Shown here: piece after piece, positions 20,701-32,662 of the stretch | Layout: the number at the start of each line of letters is the position of its first letter | How positions within the stretch are numbered: the stretch's first letter is position 1 | Origin: Urophycis tenuis | Taxonomy: Eukaryota; Chordata; Actinopteri; Gadiformes; Phycidae | Direction: 5' to 3' | Assembly (NCBI GenBank): GCA_036785325.1 | Contig: JAXIVH010000303.1 | Coordinates: forward strand, 1 to 64,000 | Length of the DNA stretch: 64,000 bases | Notes under the pieces: model-generated | Database searches by the model: none | Seen by the model: the letters and a program-made list of their open reading frames with translations, nothing else | Told to the model about the DNA's origin: nothing | Made by a program: the position numbers and the translations under genes

Positions 20701-23700
20701 CAGGGTTTTTCCTGCGTTCAAAATTGCGAGGCGGCCGCCTCCAGCTAATTTTGTCCCGCCCCCAGCCAGAGCGATTGATAGAATCAGAATCAGAATCAGA
20801 ATCAAGTTTATTGCCAAGTAGGTTTACACCTACAAGGAATTCGACTTGGTGCAATTGGTGCAAGGGAAAAAACAGTATTAAAATATAAGTAAGTAAAAAA
20901 AAGTAAAAAAGTAGAAAAGTAAAATAACTATAATAAAATAAAATAAATATATATATACAATGTACAATGAATATGAGTATGAATATGAATATGGATATGG
21001 AATACAGAGCAGTAGTGCATGCAGAGGAAAATGGAAAAATGGTGGACCCGAATGAGTGCACACTGTACACACTGTGCGTTAATGTAACGCAGACGATCTG
21101 AAGATGCCACGTTAATGTAGCATGTAGGTCTGTGTGGGGGGAGGGAGAGAGTCAGTGTCAGTGGGGGCTCCGGGCCTTGTTGACAAGGCTAGTGGCAGAC
21201 GGGAAAAAACTGTTCTTATGCCGTGAGGTTTTGGTCCTGATGGACCGCAGCCTCCTGCCAGAGGGGAGTGATGCAAAGAGATGGTGACCGGGGTGGGAGG
21301 GGTCGGCCATAATCTTACCTGCACGCCTCAGGGTCCTGGAGGTGTACAGGTCCTGAAGCGACGGCAGATTGCAGCCAATCACCCTCTCTGCAGACCGAAT
21401 GATGCGCTGCAGTCTGCCCTTGTCCTTGGCGGTGGCAGCAGCGAACCAGATGGTGATGGAGGAGGTGAGGATGGACTCAATGATGGAGGAGTAGAAGTGC
21501 ACCATCATTGTCCTGGGCAGGTTGAATTTCTTCAGCTGCCTAAGGAAGTACATCCTCTGCTGGGCTTTCCTGATGAGGGAGCTGATGTTCAGCTCCCACT
21601 TGAGATCCTGGGAGATGACAGTTCCCAGGAAGCGGAAAGACTCCACAGTGTCAATTGTGTAGTCGCAGAGGGTGATGGGGGCAGGTGAGGCTGAGTACTT
21701 CCTGAAGTCCACAACCATCTCCACTGTCTTTAGAGCGTTGAGCTCTAGGTTGTTCCGGCTGCACCATGTCACCAGATGGTCTATCTCCCACCTGTAGTCA
21801 GACTCATCACCATCAGAAATGAGTCCAATGAGGGTGGTGTCATCCGCAAACTTCAGAAGCTTGACGGACTGGTGACTGGAGGTGCAGCTGTTTGTGTACA
21901 GGGAGAAGAGCAGAGGAGAAAGAACACAGCCCTGGGGGGAACCGGTGCTGATGGTCTGTGAGTCGGAGATGCATTTTCCCAGCTTCACATGCTGCTTCCT
22001 GTCAGACAGGAAGTCTGTAATCCACCTGCAGGTGGAGTCAGGCACACTAAGCTGGGAGAGCTTCTCCTGAAGCAGAGCCGGGATGATGGTGTTGAAAGCA
22101 GAGCTGAAATCCACAAACAGGATCCTGGCGTAGGTTCCTGCGGAGTCCAGGTGCTGGAGGATGTAGTGGAAGGCCAAGTTGACTGCATCGTCTACAGACC
22201 TGTTGGCTCTGTAGGCAAACTGCAGGGGGTCCAGGAGGGGGTCGGTGATGCCTTTCAGGTGTGAGAGCACAAGGCGCTCAAAGGACTTCAAAGGATATCG
22301 CTCAACACAGCGCAAAGTTCCAGCTGTGTTGATTGAGCAATTGCGGCAGCTACGTATTTTAAATGCAGTTGCAGCGTTGCGCCACTATAGAGGCGCTATA
22401 TCAACAGCAGTGCACCGGAAAGACATGAAGCATCTATTCTACCAAAGAAGAAACGGATAGAATCGTGTTTTTTCCAGCTTGTTCCCGCTAGTTGGTGCTG
22501 TCGGCGTCCCGATTTTCCCTGGTGAAAAAAAGGAGACTGAAATGTTCTGTGGTTGGTTGCGAGATGTGTGGATGAAGTGTATTTTCAATTTAAACATACC
22601 TGCAAACTTGTCGCTTTTCGGCTACAATCGCCGTTTTTTGGGTCAAAGGGGTCATTCACGTGACTCGTGTAGATCTGAAGAGTTTTTGTTTTGGGGGGGG
22701 GGGGGGGGGGGTCGGGGTCGGGGAAGGCTGCGTTGGCTTATCAAGTGGAGGCTGAGACACGCATGCCGGCCAGGCAAAAAGTGAGTTTTTGCACGTGTAG
22801 AGTGACAGCAACAGAGTGCAAAACATTTTTTTAATTTAGTTTATCAGTACATTGTATGGACTCATCGTCTCAATTTTCATCGTCATCGCGATGTGAGCGT
22901 TCATGATAAACACATCGCAAAAGCTGGTCTGTAATGAGATAAGTTCGCCACGCACACTCGGGCCATCAAATCATCCTTAAATATTGTGGTTTGCAGTAAC
23001 CCGACCCACCCTGTCAATTTAGGACCGACCCAAATATTTATTTTTCCCTTTTAGTCCAACCGACTTGCCGGTTGTATACTTGCGTTAAGACCGACCGTTG
23101 TTTTTTTTAACTCTTCAAATAACTAATGCAACTACAATAAAACCCTATTAATTATATTTTAGAAGGTATCGCGAATATAAATAGCCTACATACACACGTA
23201 GGCTACGTTCTTTCTTTTATATTCGCTTCATTTCATCAATGGTTCGCGCTTGTCTGTTATGATGGCTGCGGCTGCAGTAAAGAAAATGTTCGCAGTCACC
23301 GTTCAAAGTTATAGAAGGCTAAATTATTACTTTGGGTTCATGCACGGTAGCAATAGGTCCTACATGAAAAAATGCATTGAAATATCTCGACACCGCTATA
23401 AAGTGACGTGTCGACTGACGTCAAGGAGACCACTAAACTTTTACGGGATGGAGACGCGGTCAGTGACGTCACGATATGCAAATTTGTTTAAATTCATATC
23501 GATGTATTCACCATGACCAAAATTTTACTCTTTTCTTATTTATTATGGCAAGTCATATCGTCATCGCAATATTGAACAGTGTGATCGCACATTTTCACAA
23601 TGATCTGGTCTCAGCAGATACCTTGACTCTGTTGGTTGTTATGTCATATTTGGAAGCTCAATCTGTAACTTTTTTTCATAAAAATCTCACCAGAAGTAAC

Positions 23701-24187
23701 CATTTAAAGGGTTATTTTTCAAAATTTTCTTCCGGGGGAGCATGCCCCCGGACCCCCCTAGTGTTACTAGTTTACCAACACACAGCACCACTGCTACAAA
23801 AAAATCTAGGGGAAACACTGAGTATACTGTACTATAGACATACTATATACCTCCAGAAATCCTACTGTCAAAACGCTCAGAATTGCATACTTAAACATAT
23901 TCAAATCACAAAAAAAGTTCTTGGGGGGCCCCATTACGCTGTCACCTTTTTTTCTCTGACCAGTTTGCAGGTCTGTTTAAAGTTCCCACCTGATTTGTGT
24001 ATGTATATAGTTTTAATAAATGAATGCTTCAACATGATAATGGTCACATTCTTGTTGGAACTCTTAACTTAAAGTATGTTGCCTGTAAAAGAAAGTAAGT
24101 CAGTTGAATTTACTAAATACATGCACGTCATGGCGCATGGTCAGGATGGTGCCACCTCTGCCTCAAATTGAGCCAGGAAAAACCCTG
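20701..24187. mobile_element. DNA transposon, 14-bp inverted ends, 5-bp duplication (hAT-like, 5-bp TSD type)
   Basis: Perfect 14-bp terminal inverted repeats CAGGGTTTTTCCTG at 20701-20714 and 24174-24187, flanked by identical ACTCT (20696-20700 and 24188-24192). Removing it rejoins gypsy 1. No transposase is recognisable inside, so it is non-autonomous or badly eroded. It carries a Rex1-like LINE (20776-22300). The remaining 22300-24173 has no gene and includes a G run (about 22685-22710) and the palindrome-like GGGGGAGCATGCCCCCGG near 23737. CAGGG-type ends suggest hAT; the 5-bp duplication is atypical of the main 8-bp group. Confidence 0.8.
20776..22300 (-). mobile_element. Rex1/Babar-like LINE, 5' truncated
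   Basis: On the minus strand an open frame of about 380 codons starts inside the reverse transcriptase domain and runs to a stop near 21158. Motifs: FERLVLSHLKGI, LFVDFSSAFNTI (motif A), GSPQGCVLSPLLFSLYTNSC, LKFADDTTLIG (motif C, FADD) and the C-terminal block DPSHPGHHLFASLPSGRRLR. The 3' end is the tandem array TGATTC (minus strand), about 20776-20801, typical of these elements. The 5' end is lost near 22300. Unusually intact frame for a 5'-truncated copy. Confidence 0.88.
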
Positions 24188-24192
24188 ACTCT

Positions 24193-25930
24193 GTATTATA
24201 GATAGTGGCTGTCTGGACAGTGTGTCAGCTACTGTCAGTGTTTTTCCTGGCACATACTCTGCAGTGGGGTTGTATCTCATCAGACGCATAAGCAGCACCT
24301 CAGGGGAACCATGTCGAGGTCTTTGTTGTTGATCAGTGGGGTTAGTGGTTTGTGGTCGGTGTGCACTGTTAAGCTGTCTAATCCGTACAGGTAGGTGGAG
24401 AATCTCTCACAGGCCCAAACGACTGCCAAACACTCTTTGTCTATCTGCGCATAGCGCCGTTCTGCATCGGTCAATGTTCTGGAGCAAAAAGCTACTGGTT
24501 TCAGTCCCTCGACATGGCGCTGTAGCAGTACGCCACCCAGCCCGAAGCTACTTGCGTCTGCGCTCACTACTGTGGGTTTGTTTACATCATAGAATGCAAG
24601 TGTGGGTGCTGTGGAGATGAGTTGTTTCACCTTGTTGAAAGCATCGACTTGTGCTGCGTCCCAGGTCCATGCCGCGTCAGTTTTCAGCAGGTCGTTGAGG
24701 GGTTTTATTACGTCTGACAGGTTGGGCAGGTATCTACCCAAATAATTAACCATACCCAGGAACCTCCGGAGGCCTGGCATGTCATCTGGCGGCTGTAGCT
24801 CTGTGATGGCACTTACTTTTGAGGGGTCAGGGCGGATGCCCTCTTCATCGATGAGGTGCCCCAGGTAGTTCAGCTGCTTTTGGCGCACTTTCTGTCATTT
24901 AGCTTCAAGCCTGCACTCTCCAGGATCTGCAGGACATTCTGGAGTCTCTCTTCGTGCTCTTTCTCATCCCTGCCATGGACAAGAATATCATCCATGTACA
25001 CCTAAACCCCATCCTGGCCTCTGAACAACACCCACATCTTCCTCTGAAAAATCTCCCGTGCACTGGAGATCCCAAACGGGAGCCGCTTGAAGAAGTACCT
25101 CCCCATGGGAGTGATGAACGTGGTCAGCTTGGCTGTTTTCTCCTCCAGCGGGATTTGCCAGAAGCCGCTAGCCGCATCGAGCAAGGAGAACACTTGGGAC
25201 TCTGCCAGCCGTGGCAGTATGTCATCTATGGTAGGTAAGACGTACCTCTCCCTTTTAACGGCCATGTTCAGTTTCTTTAAGTCAACACAGATTCTCAGCT
25301 GTTCGTTTGGGGACCGGGACCATCGGCGCACACCACTCCGTTGGTTCTGTTACTTGCTCAATGACGCCACACTTCACCATTCTCTCCAGTTCAGCTTTAA
25401 CTTTGGGGAGCATGGGTGCGGATACTCTCCTCGCAGTGTTCACGCTATACGGTACAACATCGTCTCGCAGACGTATTTTAACAGGCTTTATCTTCAAGAG
25501 GCCCACATCTGTATCAAATGTGCTTTGGACTTCGTCCACTCTTTTCACTAGTCCCATGGCCACTGCGACAGCACGGCCCAAAAGGTTGCTGCAGCTGTTT
25601 GTTTTGACCACATGTATGATGAACTTTTATTGCCGGCCTTTGTATTTTGTTAAAGCTGTGAACCGTCCTAAGCCATCAAGTTTCCCCCCTGGGCTATCAA
25701 AGTCCATGTCATCGCTTGCTAACTGGGGTAGATATTTGAGCTTGTGGTAGGTTTCATCTGATATCACACTGGTGTCAGCGCCCATATCTATCTTGAAGGT
25801 CACAGGAGTGTCTCTGATGGCTAGTTAACAGTCCATGGTGTATTAGTGTCTGCAATGTAGGTGTACTTTGTTTTGATCTCACCTAGAAAATGTCTGCCAC
25901 TGTGATCAGCCTCCTGCCCAACTGTGGTTA
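24193..25930 (-). pseudogene. Gypsy 1 protease, reverse transcriptase and RNase H
   Basis: The protease has FKIDMGADTSVISDE (a DMG in place of the usual DTG/DSG). Reverse transcriptase motifs: PVPKRTAENLC, LLDAASGFWQIPL, FKRLPFGISSA. RNase H: VVSADASSFGLGGVLLQ, RYAQIDKECLAVVW, HTDHKPLTPL. The part encoding the catalytic YxDD loop lies in a broken stretch around 24960-25010. The 3' end at 24193 is the insertion site of the DNA transposon. Confidence 0.85.
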
Positions 25931-26739
25931 CTTAATTCACTCTAGCAGAGCAACACACAACAGCGAAGTGCCCAGTCTTCTGGCAGTTCCTGCACTGTGC
26001 ATTTCTGGCTGCACAGGCTGCATGTTTGGGGTGATCCTTACCGCACCTGAAGCACTTGGTCTGTTTCCCCTCTCCGCTGCGGTGTCCCAGACCCACAGTG
26101 TGGAAACTGCCGCGTCTTTCCCCCCCTCCTCTGTGTGGATGAGCGGGAACCCCGCGTGCATGCGGTCGAGCCACTTCGCTGAGGTAGCTAGCATCGGCTG
26201 AGCTAGCTTTAGCCTCCTGGCTAATTTGCCACTTAACCTGCTCCGACTGTCTCACAATCTCCACTGCTCTTTCCAGTGTCAAGTCCGCTGTCAACTGTAG
26301 TTTTTCCGATAACTCCTTGTCCACAATCCCGATGACCAGTCTATCCCGAATGTTCTCTATTTTTGCCGGACCGAACTGGCAGGTCTCAGCTAGCTCGTAG
26401 AGGGTACGGATATATCCCTCCACCGATTCACCGTGCTTCTGCGCTCTGAGATAAAAACGAGCCCTCTCGTGGATAACGTTCACTTTAGGTATGAAGTAGG
26501 TGTTTAATTTTCCAACACCATCTCATAGTCGGCAGCATCTTCATCCTCCGTGAACACAAAGTGTTGAACACTTGCTCAGCCTCTTTGCCAAGTGCATAGA
26601 GCAGCGTGCTAACCTGCACGTCCCCGTCTTCCAGGTTAAGCTTTGTAGCCATACGGTACCTTTGAAACCGCTGCCGCCACTCCGGCCACTGCTCCGGTCG
26701 AGTAAAGTCCAGTTTCTCTGAAGGATTAAACTTCGCCAT
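25925..26739 (-). pseudogene. Gypsy 1 gag
   Basis: ATG at 26737-26739 opens MAKFNPSEKLDFTRPEQW, typical of this fish/invertebrate gypsy gag. A frameshift near 26485 leads into a frame with two CCHC-like knuckles (CFRCGKDHPKHAACAARNAQ and CRNCQKTGHFAVVC). Confidence 0.8.
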
Positions 26740-26773
26740 GATCCATGTCTGAGTCGCTTTACTTCTGACACCA

Positions 26774-26986
26774 TGTGGAAGTTATCTCTCATAAAATGAC
26801 TGACACTGACTTCTCGTCAAGGCTCTTTTATTATTCAGGTCTTCTGTGATAACACCGTGCAGTACAACTGTGTCGCCAGAACTACTTTCACAACGGCTCT
26901 GTGTAACTCTGTGAGACTCAGATCAGTGCGCATGGAAGCATACACAAAACAGTCCCTTATTACTACACTTACAAGACAGTCTGACA
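26774..26986 (-). repeat. Probable 5' LTR of gypsy 1
   Basis: On the minus strand it starts TGTCAGACTGTC and ends TTCCACA, just before TGGTGTCAGAAG, the usual PBS spacing. It includes an AATAAA-type signal near 26831. No second copy is present to confirm its borders, so the outer edge (26986) is tentative. Confidence 0.5.
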
Positions 26987-27595
26987 GAGCCTCTAGGCCA
27001 AATAGAAAATACATGAACTGAGCTAGCTGCTCAAGTGCATTGAATCCAAAATGTCAGAAATAATACTTTGTTCTTCGAGATCTGAATAATGTTTTATTCT
27101 GTTGACAATGCATTTAGTTGTGGAACACTCACAGAGTTACTTTTAAGTGAACCCGATTATATTTAAATTTCTATTATAAAACTGCTGTAAATGCAGAAGT
27201 ATGTGATACTATGTTTCTCATTCAGGAGCCGCAGCTAAAGAAGGGGGATGTAGACAGCTGTACTGTTTAACCCTCAAGTGTTACCGTACTATGAGTGAGT
27301 CTTGCGGGAGTAACTTCATGCTATGCACTTCACTTCTATGCACGTACATTCTCTCTGTTAAACTATGATAATCTACGATATTCAAAATCCCACTACCCCC
27401 CTTTTTTTCTCTGTAACTAGTTACAGTTGTGGCGCGAATGCTTGCTGATGGACATTTGATGGACATTTGATTGATTCAATGAATTTTTTTTTTTTTTTTG
27501 GGTTTATTTAGGTCGTTATTTGTCATTCCCATGTTTTTTAGATATGGAAACAAAATTTGTTCTCTGGATTTGTTCTCTGCACCCATCCTATTGTA
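26987..27595. other. Unassigned, no gene
   Basis: AT-rich non-coding sequence with a T homopolymer at about 27487-27500. Nothing recognised. Confidence 0.5.
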
Positions 27596-27639
27596 CATAG
27601 GAGCAGTGGGCTGCTATAATCAGTGTGCAGGGAGCAAGT

Positions 27640-27770
27640 TGGGGTTCAGGGTTCAATGTCATGCTCAAGGACACTTCGACATGCAGACAGTTTGGAAGTG
27701 GGGATCAAGGGGATCGAACCGCCAACCCTACGGTTAGTGGACGACCCGCTCTGTCCACCCACTCTACATT
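27640..27770 (-). mobile_element. tRNA-derived SINE head fragment
   Basis: Read on the minus strand, 27695-27770 contains a polymerase III B-box-like GGTTCGATCCC and an A-box-like TGGACAGAGCGG at tRNA spacing. The adjoining plus-strand phrase CTCAAGGACACTTCGACATG is a common companion of this SINE class in fish. A better copy is at 36559-36710. It is not a functional tRNA gene. Confidence 0.6.
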
Positions 27771-27788
27771 AAGATTAAAAATATGGAA

Positions 27789-27888
27789 AACAATGCCATT
27801 GGTGCTGACACCAATGGCATTGTTGTTGAACTAGAAGCAAATTTTCATGCTCCAATTAAAATTCTCTTACAAGCTCTGCTTGTAAGAG
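27789..27888. repeat. Two adjacent perfect short hairpins
   Basis: Arms 27789-27804 and 27809-27824 (16 bp, 4-nt loop), and arms 27864-27873 and 27879-27888 (10 bp, 5-nt loop). Confidence 0.8.
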
Positions 27889-27969
27889 AGCTTGCTCTCA
27901 TAGACTCCAGTGTTACCAGTGCCCTTGGGCGGAGGAGGGCTTTATATTGAATGACAAATAATGATGATA

Positions 27970-28225
27970 ATAATCACACAGTTGACACAGTCGTGTGACA
28001 GAGTTAGTTAAAACCGTAGGCCTTGTGAAATAGGTTTGTTTTTAGGCACCTTTTGAAAGTGCCGATGGAAGCGGCATTGCGGATCTCAGCCGGGATAGAG
28101 TTCCAGAGAGTTGGGGCTGCCACTCTGAAAGCTCTGTCCGCCGGCTGGTGCGGGGGGTGATGAGCAGGCCCGTGTCAGAGGACCGCAGATTCCGGGATGG
28201 AGTATAGGAGTGGAGGGATCGCTTC
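27970..28225 (-). mobile_element. L2-like LINE fragment, last ~80 codons
   Basis: The minus strand encodes, with a frameshift, RAFRVAAPTLWNSIPAEIR and TFKRCLKTNLFHKAYGFN before a stop, the standard end of fish L2-like ORF2. It abuts the gypsy 2 LTR remnant. Confidence 0.75.
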
Positions 28226-28258
28226 GTCCTCAAATACGAAAAATAAATGCCATTCAAC

Positions 28259-28309
28259 TAAAGTTAGTTGAATACTTACCAGTTAAGGTGTCAGTCGCAT
28301 ATCAATACA
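28259..28309 (+). repeat. Truncated 5' LTR of gypsy 2
   Basis: Matches the last part of 32528-32662: AAAGTTAGTTGAATACTTAC and GTGTCAGTCGCATATCAATA, ending CA before the PBS. Confidence 0.85.
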
Positions 28310-28452
28310 TGGTACCAGGAGTAAAAGTATTAAATAGTTAATGTCTGTGTGAGAAATGTGGGATGGATATCATAAAACCACCAGAACCATTGAAGCTCAC
28401 AGAAAATATTGATTATGCGTGGAAACAGTTTAAATAGGCGTTTCAACTTTAT

Positions 28453-29241
28453 TTGACTGCAACTGGTGCCAACGAAAAGAGTGGTGAGAGGAAAGTAGCA
28501 TTGTTACTTACGATAGCAGGGACACAAGCGATAAAAATATACAATACGTTTGAGTTTACAGAGGCTGGAGATGAAAATAAACTGAACAAAGTTCTGGACC
28601 AGTTTGATGCATACTGTAGTCCGAAGAAGAATGAAGTATACGAGAGACATGTTTTTCGTTGCCGCGTACAGCAAGATGAATCGTTTGATTCGTATGTGAC
28701 TGATCTAAGGCTGAAAGTGCAATCCTGTAACTATGACGACATGCAGTCCACCATACTACACGATCAGATAGTCTTTGGAATACACAATAAAAAGGTGCGA
28801 GAACGCCTGCCAAGGGAAGACAGTCTGTAATTAGAAGATGCAATCAGAATGTGCAGAGCTAGCGAGCAGACTGAGAAGCATATAAAGATTTTTGAGAAGC
28901 CATCCGTTACTACTGAGGCACCAGTGGATGTAGACAGGGTGGTCAGAGCTCGCGCACCTCGCTCAGAGGGGGAACGTTCTAGTTATGCATGTGAAGCAGG
29001 ATCAGACTATGTCATGAACTGTAGGCGCTGCGGTGGGAAACATCACTTCAGGCAATGCCCCGCATATGGGAAAGTTTGCTTGAAGTGCAGGGGAAAAAAT
29101 CATTTTGCAAAAGTGTGCCGATCTGCTAGTGAAAAGAAACAAATTAATATGATGGAAGAGAGCGAACAAGGCTATGATGAGGATGACATATTCTATACTG
29201 ACACTGTCACTGTGGAAAATGAGGCCACTTCAACGCTGTAA
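28453..29241 (+). pseudogene. Gypsy 2 gag with zinc knuckles
   Basis: A first frame (28453-28827) with a gag-like helical core ends at a TAA (28828-28830), and the next (28849-29241) continues it. It bears two knuckles, CRRCGGKHHFRQC and CLKCRGKNHFAKVC. The single stop between them is the main lesion. Confidence 0.8.
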
Positions 29242-30860
29242 GTTGAACACAATAAATGCAGACAGGTGGATTGTGCCACTTATAGTGAATGGCACAGAGA
29301 TTCACATGAAACTTGACACAGGATTGAAAGACTTCAGAGCTCTGTACCACAAGCCATTCATAAAAAACAAAAAAGTGGAGAGCTTACAATGGACAAATGA
29401 TTGAAACACAGGGCGTGTGCAGGTTACAAGTAGAGAACAAGCACATCAAGAGAAATCTACCGTTTGTGATAGTGCCAAAAGGGAAGGACTCCCTACTGGC
29501 AGTCAAGCTTGTGAGGAAATGGGACTTGTTAAGCGTGTTCTAAACATTGCCAAGACAGAGAGAAAAGTACAGTCACCGCAGCTGAAAAGTACAAGAGTCA
29601 CCACATCACAAGCAGACAGCTGGGAAGCGCAGTATCCCAACATGTTTGATGGCATAGGGGTGCTTCCGTTCACATACAGCATTAAACTAAAGGATAATGC
29701 TAGACCTGTGGTGCATGCTCCACGTCGAATTCCTGATCTTTGCAAAGGAGCCACGGAGTGGGTCAGCTCAATGGTCTGTGTAGAAAGCCTAATTGAGCTC
29801 TCAGAATATGCATGGACCCAAAAGACCTCAATGAAAACATCCTCAGAGAACAATATCAAATTCCCAAGAGGGAAGAGATCCTGAGTGATATGGCTGGGGC
29901 AGAGTGGTTGACAAAGCTTGATGCAAGTGCAAGTGCAGACCTATGCACCTTCAACACGCCCTTTGGGCGCTACAGTTATCAGAGACTCCCCTTTGGTATT
30001 TCCTCAGCACCATAAATTTTTCACTGTGCAATGGAGAATGTGTTTGAAGGACTGGAGGGGGGTCAGGGTTTATATTGATGATGTCATAATATTGGCGGAG
30101 ACCCCAGGACAGCTCAACAACAGAGTGCACAGTGCACTTCAGAGAGTCCACAAGTACGGGCTCAAATTGAATACAGAGAAATGCCAGTTCAGCATACAAG
30201 AAGTCACGTTTCTTGGGGATCGACTGACACCGGCAGGAGTACAGCCGGACATGAACAAAATCAAAGCAGTGACTGACATGCCCCAGCCAACGGACAAGAA
30301 GGCGGTACAAAGAGCATTAGGGATGGTGAACTACATGGGAAGATTTATGCCTAAACTTGCTGCAAAGACTGTTGCTCTCCGCCAGCTCCCGCAGTCAAAC
30401 ACAGAGTGGTCCTGGCACCAAACACATGACAAAGAGTGGAAAGAAATCAAGGACATTTTAAGCACAGAGCCAGTGTTGGCATTTTTTGATCCAAGTAAAA
30501 AGATGCAAATCTCCACGGACGCTTCAAAGGATGGACTAGGGGCCGTCTTGCTGCAGCATCATGATGGGAATTGGAAACCAGTGACTTGTGCTGCACGATC
30601 CATGACAGAAACAGGAAAATGATATGCACAGATAGAAAAAGAGTGTCTGGGGCTCGTCTTTGGCTGTGACAAGTTCCACTCTTATGTCTTTGGCTTGCCA
30701 CACATTGAACTTGAGACCGACCATAAGCCACTCATAACTATCAGCAAAAAGCACTTGAATGAGATGACACTACGCATCCAGCGTAGTATGATGAGTCTAC
30801 AGAAGTATACCTATGAACTGTCATAAAAGCCGGGAAAATACCTGGTAGTGGCTTATGCTC
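29242..30860 (+). pseudogene. Gypsy 2 protease, reverse transcriptase and RNase H
   Basis: Protease motif IHMKLDTG near 29310; reverse transcriptase pieces WLTKLDAS, YQRLPFGISSAP and VYIDDVIILAE (catalytic YIDD); RNase H STDASKDGLGAVLLQ, QIEKECLGLVF and ETDHKPL. Several frameshifts and stops (for example at about 29240, 30013 and 30622), and a deletion in the first part of the reverse transcriptase. Confidence 0.85.
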
Positions 30861-30988
30861 TGTCAAGGGCCAGACCTGCACAAGGACTGAACACAGACAG
30901 CACAGAGGAATATGAAGCCATAAGAGGCCACGTGGATGCTGTGATAGAGGCTCTACCTGTGAGCTCTACCCTGAAAGAGTAAATAGTA

Positions 30989-31967
30989 ATGGAGACTGCA
31001 GTGGACCGCCAGCTCCAGAAAATTATATGGCACATGCGAAATGAGTGGCCAAAGCAAGCGTGCCCGCAGTACTACTCATTCCAGGATGTATTGGCAGTAG
31101 CTGATGGCCTGCTGCTGAAAGGTGATCAAATAGTCATCCCAACAAAGCTGCGGAAGGAGGTCCTCCGAATACTGCATAAAGGGCACTTGAGCATAGAGAA
31201 AACAAGGAAACTAGCCAGACAGACTGTTTACTGGCCAGGCATGAATTGTGACATAGCAGAGATGATCAATGACTGCCACTTGCCTTACTTACCATAACAG
31301 ACAGCAAAGAAAACCGCTGCTCACAGACATGAGGACGGAGCACCCCTGGGAAAAAATTGGGACAGACCTGTTCCACTTCAGAGGGAGAGAGTATCTACTG
31401 ATGATCGACTACTACTCCAACTATCCTGAGATGGCTCCGCTCACAAGCACAACAGCAACGGGAGTAGTTAAGCATATGAAGTCCAGCTTTGCACGACATG
31501 GCATTCCAGGAATTGTCGTCTCGGACAATGGGCCTCAGTATGCCAGTCAGGAGTTCAAGCAGTTTGCCAGAGAGTATGGATTTGAACACGTCACAGTAAG
31601 CCCACACTTCCCACAGGCAAATGGCAAGGCTGAGAAGGGTGTTCAAATAGTGAAAAGTCTTCTGACAAAGGCAACAGAGAATGGTGAGGATCCTTATTTG
31701 GCTCTGCTGGCTTATAGAACAGCACCTCTGGCGTGCGGGAAGTCTCCGGCTGAGCTGCTCATGGGCAGACGACTACAGACACAGGTCCCAACAGTGAAGA
31801 AACAAGTCTCCACACCTGTGCTGGAGGCCATGAAAAAACTAAAGGAAAAACAAAAGAGATACTTTGATCGCACAGCAAAAGCAATGCAACCTCTTCAGGC
31901 GGGCGACAGAGTCCGAGTTTTCAACATTGAAAGAAGAAGGACTGGCAGCGCGCTGGAACAGTGCTGA
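30989..31967 (+). pseudogene. Gypsy 2 integrase
   Basis: Zinc-binding remnant (HKGHLSIEKTRKLARQTVYW; the second half is damaged at about 31270-31300), then the core with IGTDLFHF (Asp), VVSDNGPQYASQEF (Asp) and PHFPQANGKAEKGVQ (Glu). All three catalytic residues are present. The tail extends with damage to about 32190. Confidence 0.85.
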
Positions 31968-32527
31968 ATGAAGTGGCTCCGAGGTCCTAAACAGGTTGCA
32001 GCTACTCAAAACACAGGCCAGCAATGCAGTTCCTTCAATAGAGGAGCACAGGGACAAACATGCACTGCATGGAACAGTAACAGACAATCAGCCAGAGGTT
32101 TTAGAGGAGAATGCACCTGTCATGACGGAGCCAGGGGCAGCTCCAGAGAGACGGTCAGAGCGCATTAGAAAAGCCCCTGACAGACTTGATCTATAGCAGA
32201 AGGCTGTAAGCTCATTATTACACAGTTGAGCTATAATAAGTTTGTTTAAAAAAAAAAGAAGAAAAAAAAAGGAAATGATCAGTTAAAAGTGTTAACATCA
32301 GGTAATGTGTAGCCTTATTGTTGAGTCATATTCTCATGCTCAGGTTAGGCTAAAGTAATCGTGACACAGTCTGTTTTTTATGAGGCGGTGGTAAAGACCG
32401 TCCTCCTATGGTGTGCTAAGTACTGGCAACCTGGCACCAAATTGTACTGGCACCAAATTATTATTTATTTATTTTTATTTTCAAAGAGTGCACAGTGAAT
32501 CTGTTTTTGTTTACTGAATAAGGGAGA

Positions 32528-32662
32528 TGTTAGGATATCCTGCGAGACATTATTATGTTCCTGAGAGGCCACCATAGCTGGGTACTGTAACGTAACGAAA
32601 TGTTTAATAAAGTTAGTTGAATACTTACTTACCAGTTAAGGTGTCAGTCGCATATCAATACA
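32528..32662 (+). repeat. 3' LTR of gypsy 2
   Basis: 135 bp, TGTTAGGATATCC...CATATCAATACA, preceded by a purine tract (GGGAGA). It contains AATAAA near 32609. Confidence 0.88.

Larger units (their letters stand above)
19727..26986 (-). mobile_element. Ty3/gypsy retrotransposon 1, degenerate, split by a DNA transposon
   Basis: Reading right to left: a likely 5' LTR (26774-26986), primer-binding-site-like TGGTGTCAGAAG, gag, protease, reverse transcriptase, RNase H, an insertion at 20701-24187, then integrase ending near 19727. Normal Ty3/gypsy order. Frameshifts and stops break every domain, and no 3' LTR is seen at the left end, so it is a dead, truncated copy. The RNase H-to-integrase linker reads through if the insertion and one 5-bp duplication are ignored, showing the insertion came later. 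Confidence 0.88.
28259..32662 (+). mobile_element. Ty3/gypsy retrotransposon 2, short LTRs
   Basis: Order: last ~51 bp of a 5' LTR (28259-28309), PBS-like TGGTACCAGGA directly after it, gag, protease, reverse transcriptase, RNase H, integrase, polypurine AGGGAGA, then a complete 3' LTR (32528-32662, TGTTAGG...AATACA). The 5' LTR has lost about 84 bp, and one TACT repeat differs between the LTRs. Every coding part carries stops or frameshifts. The LTR is short (135 bp) for this group. Confidence 0.9.

Noticed and set aside
23476..24072. 198-codon frame inside the CAGGG-ended transposon
   Set aside because: No domain, biased composition and no related motif; it does not look like a transposase.
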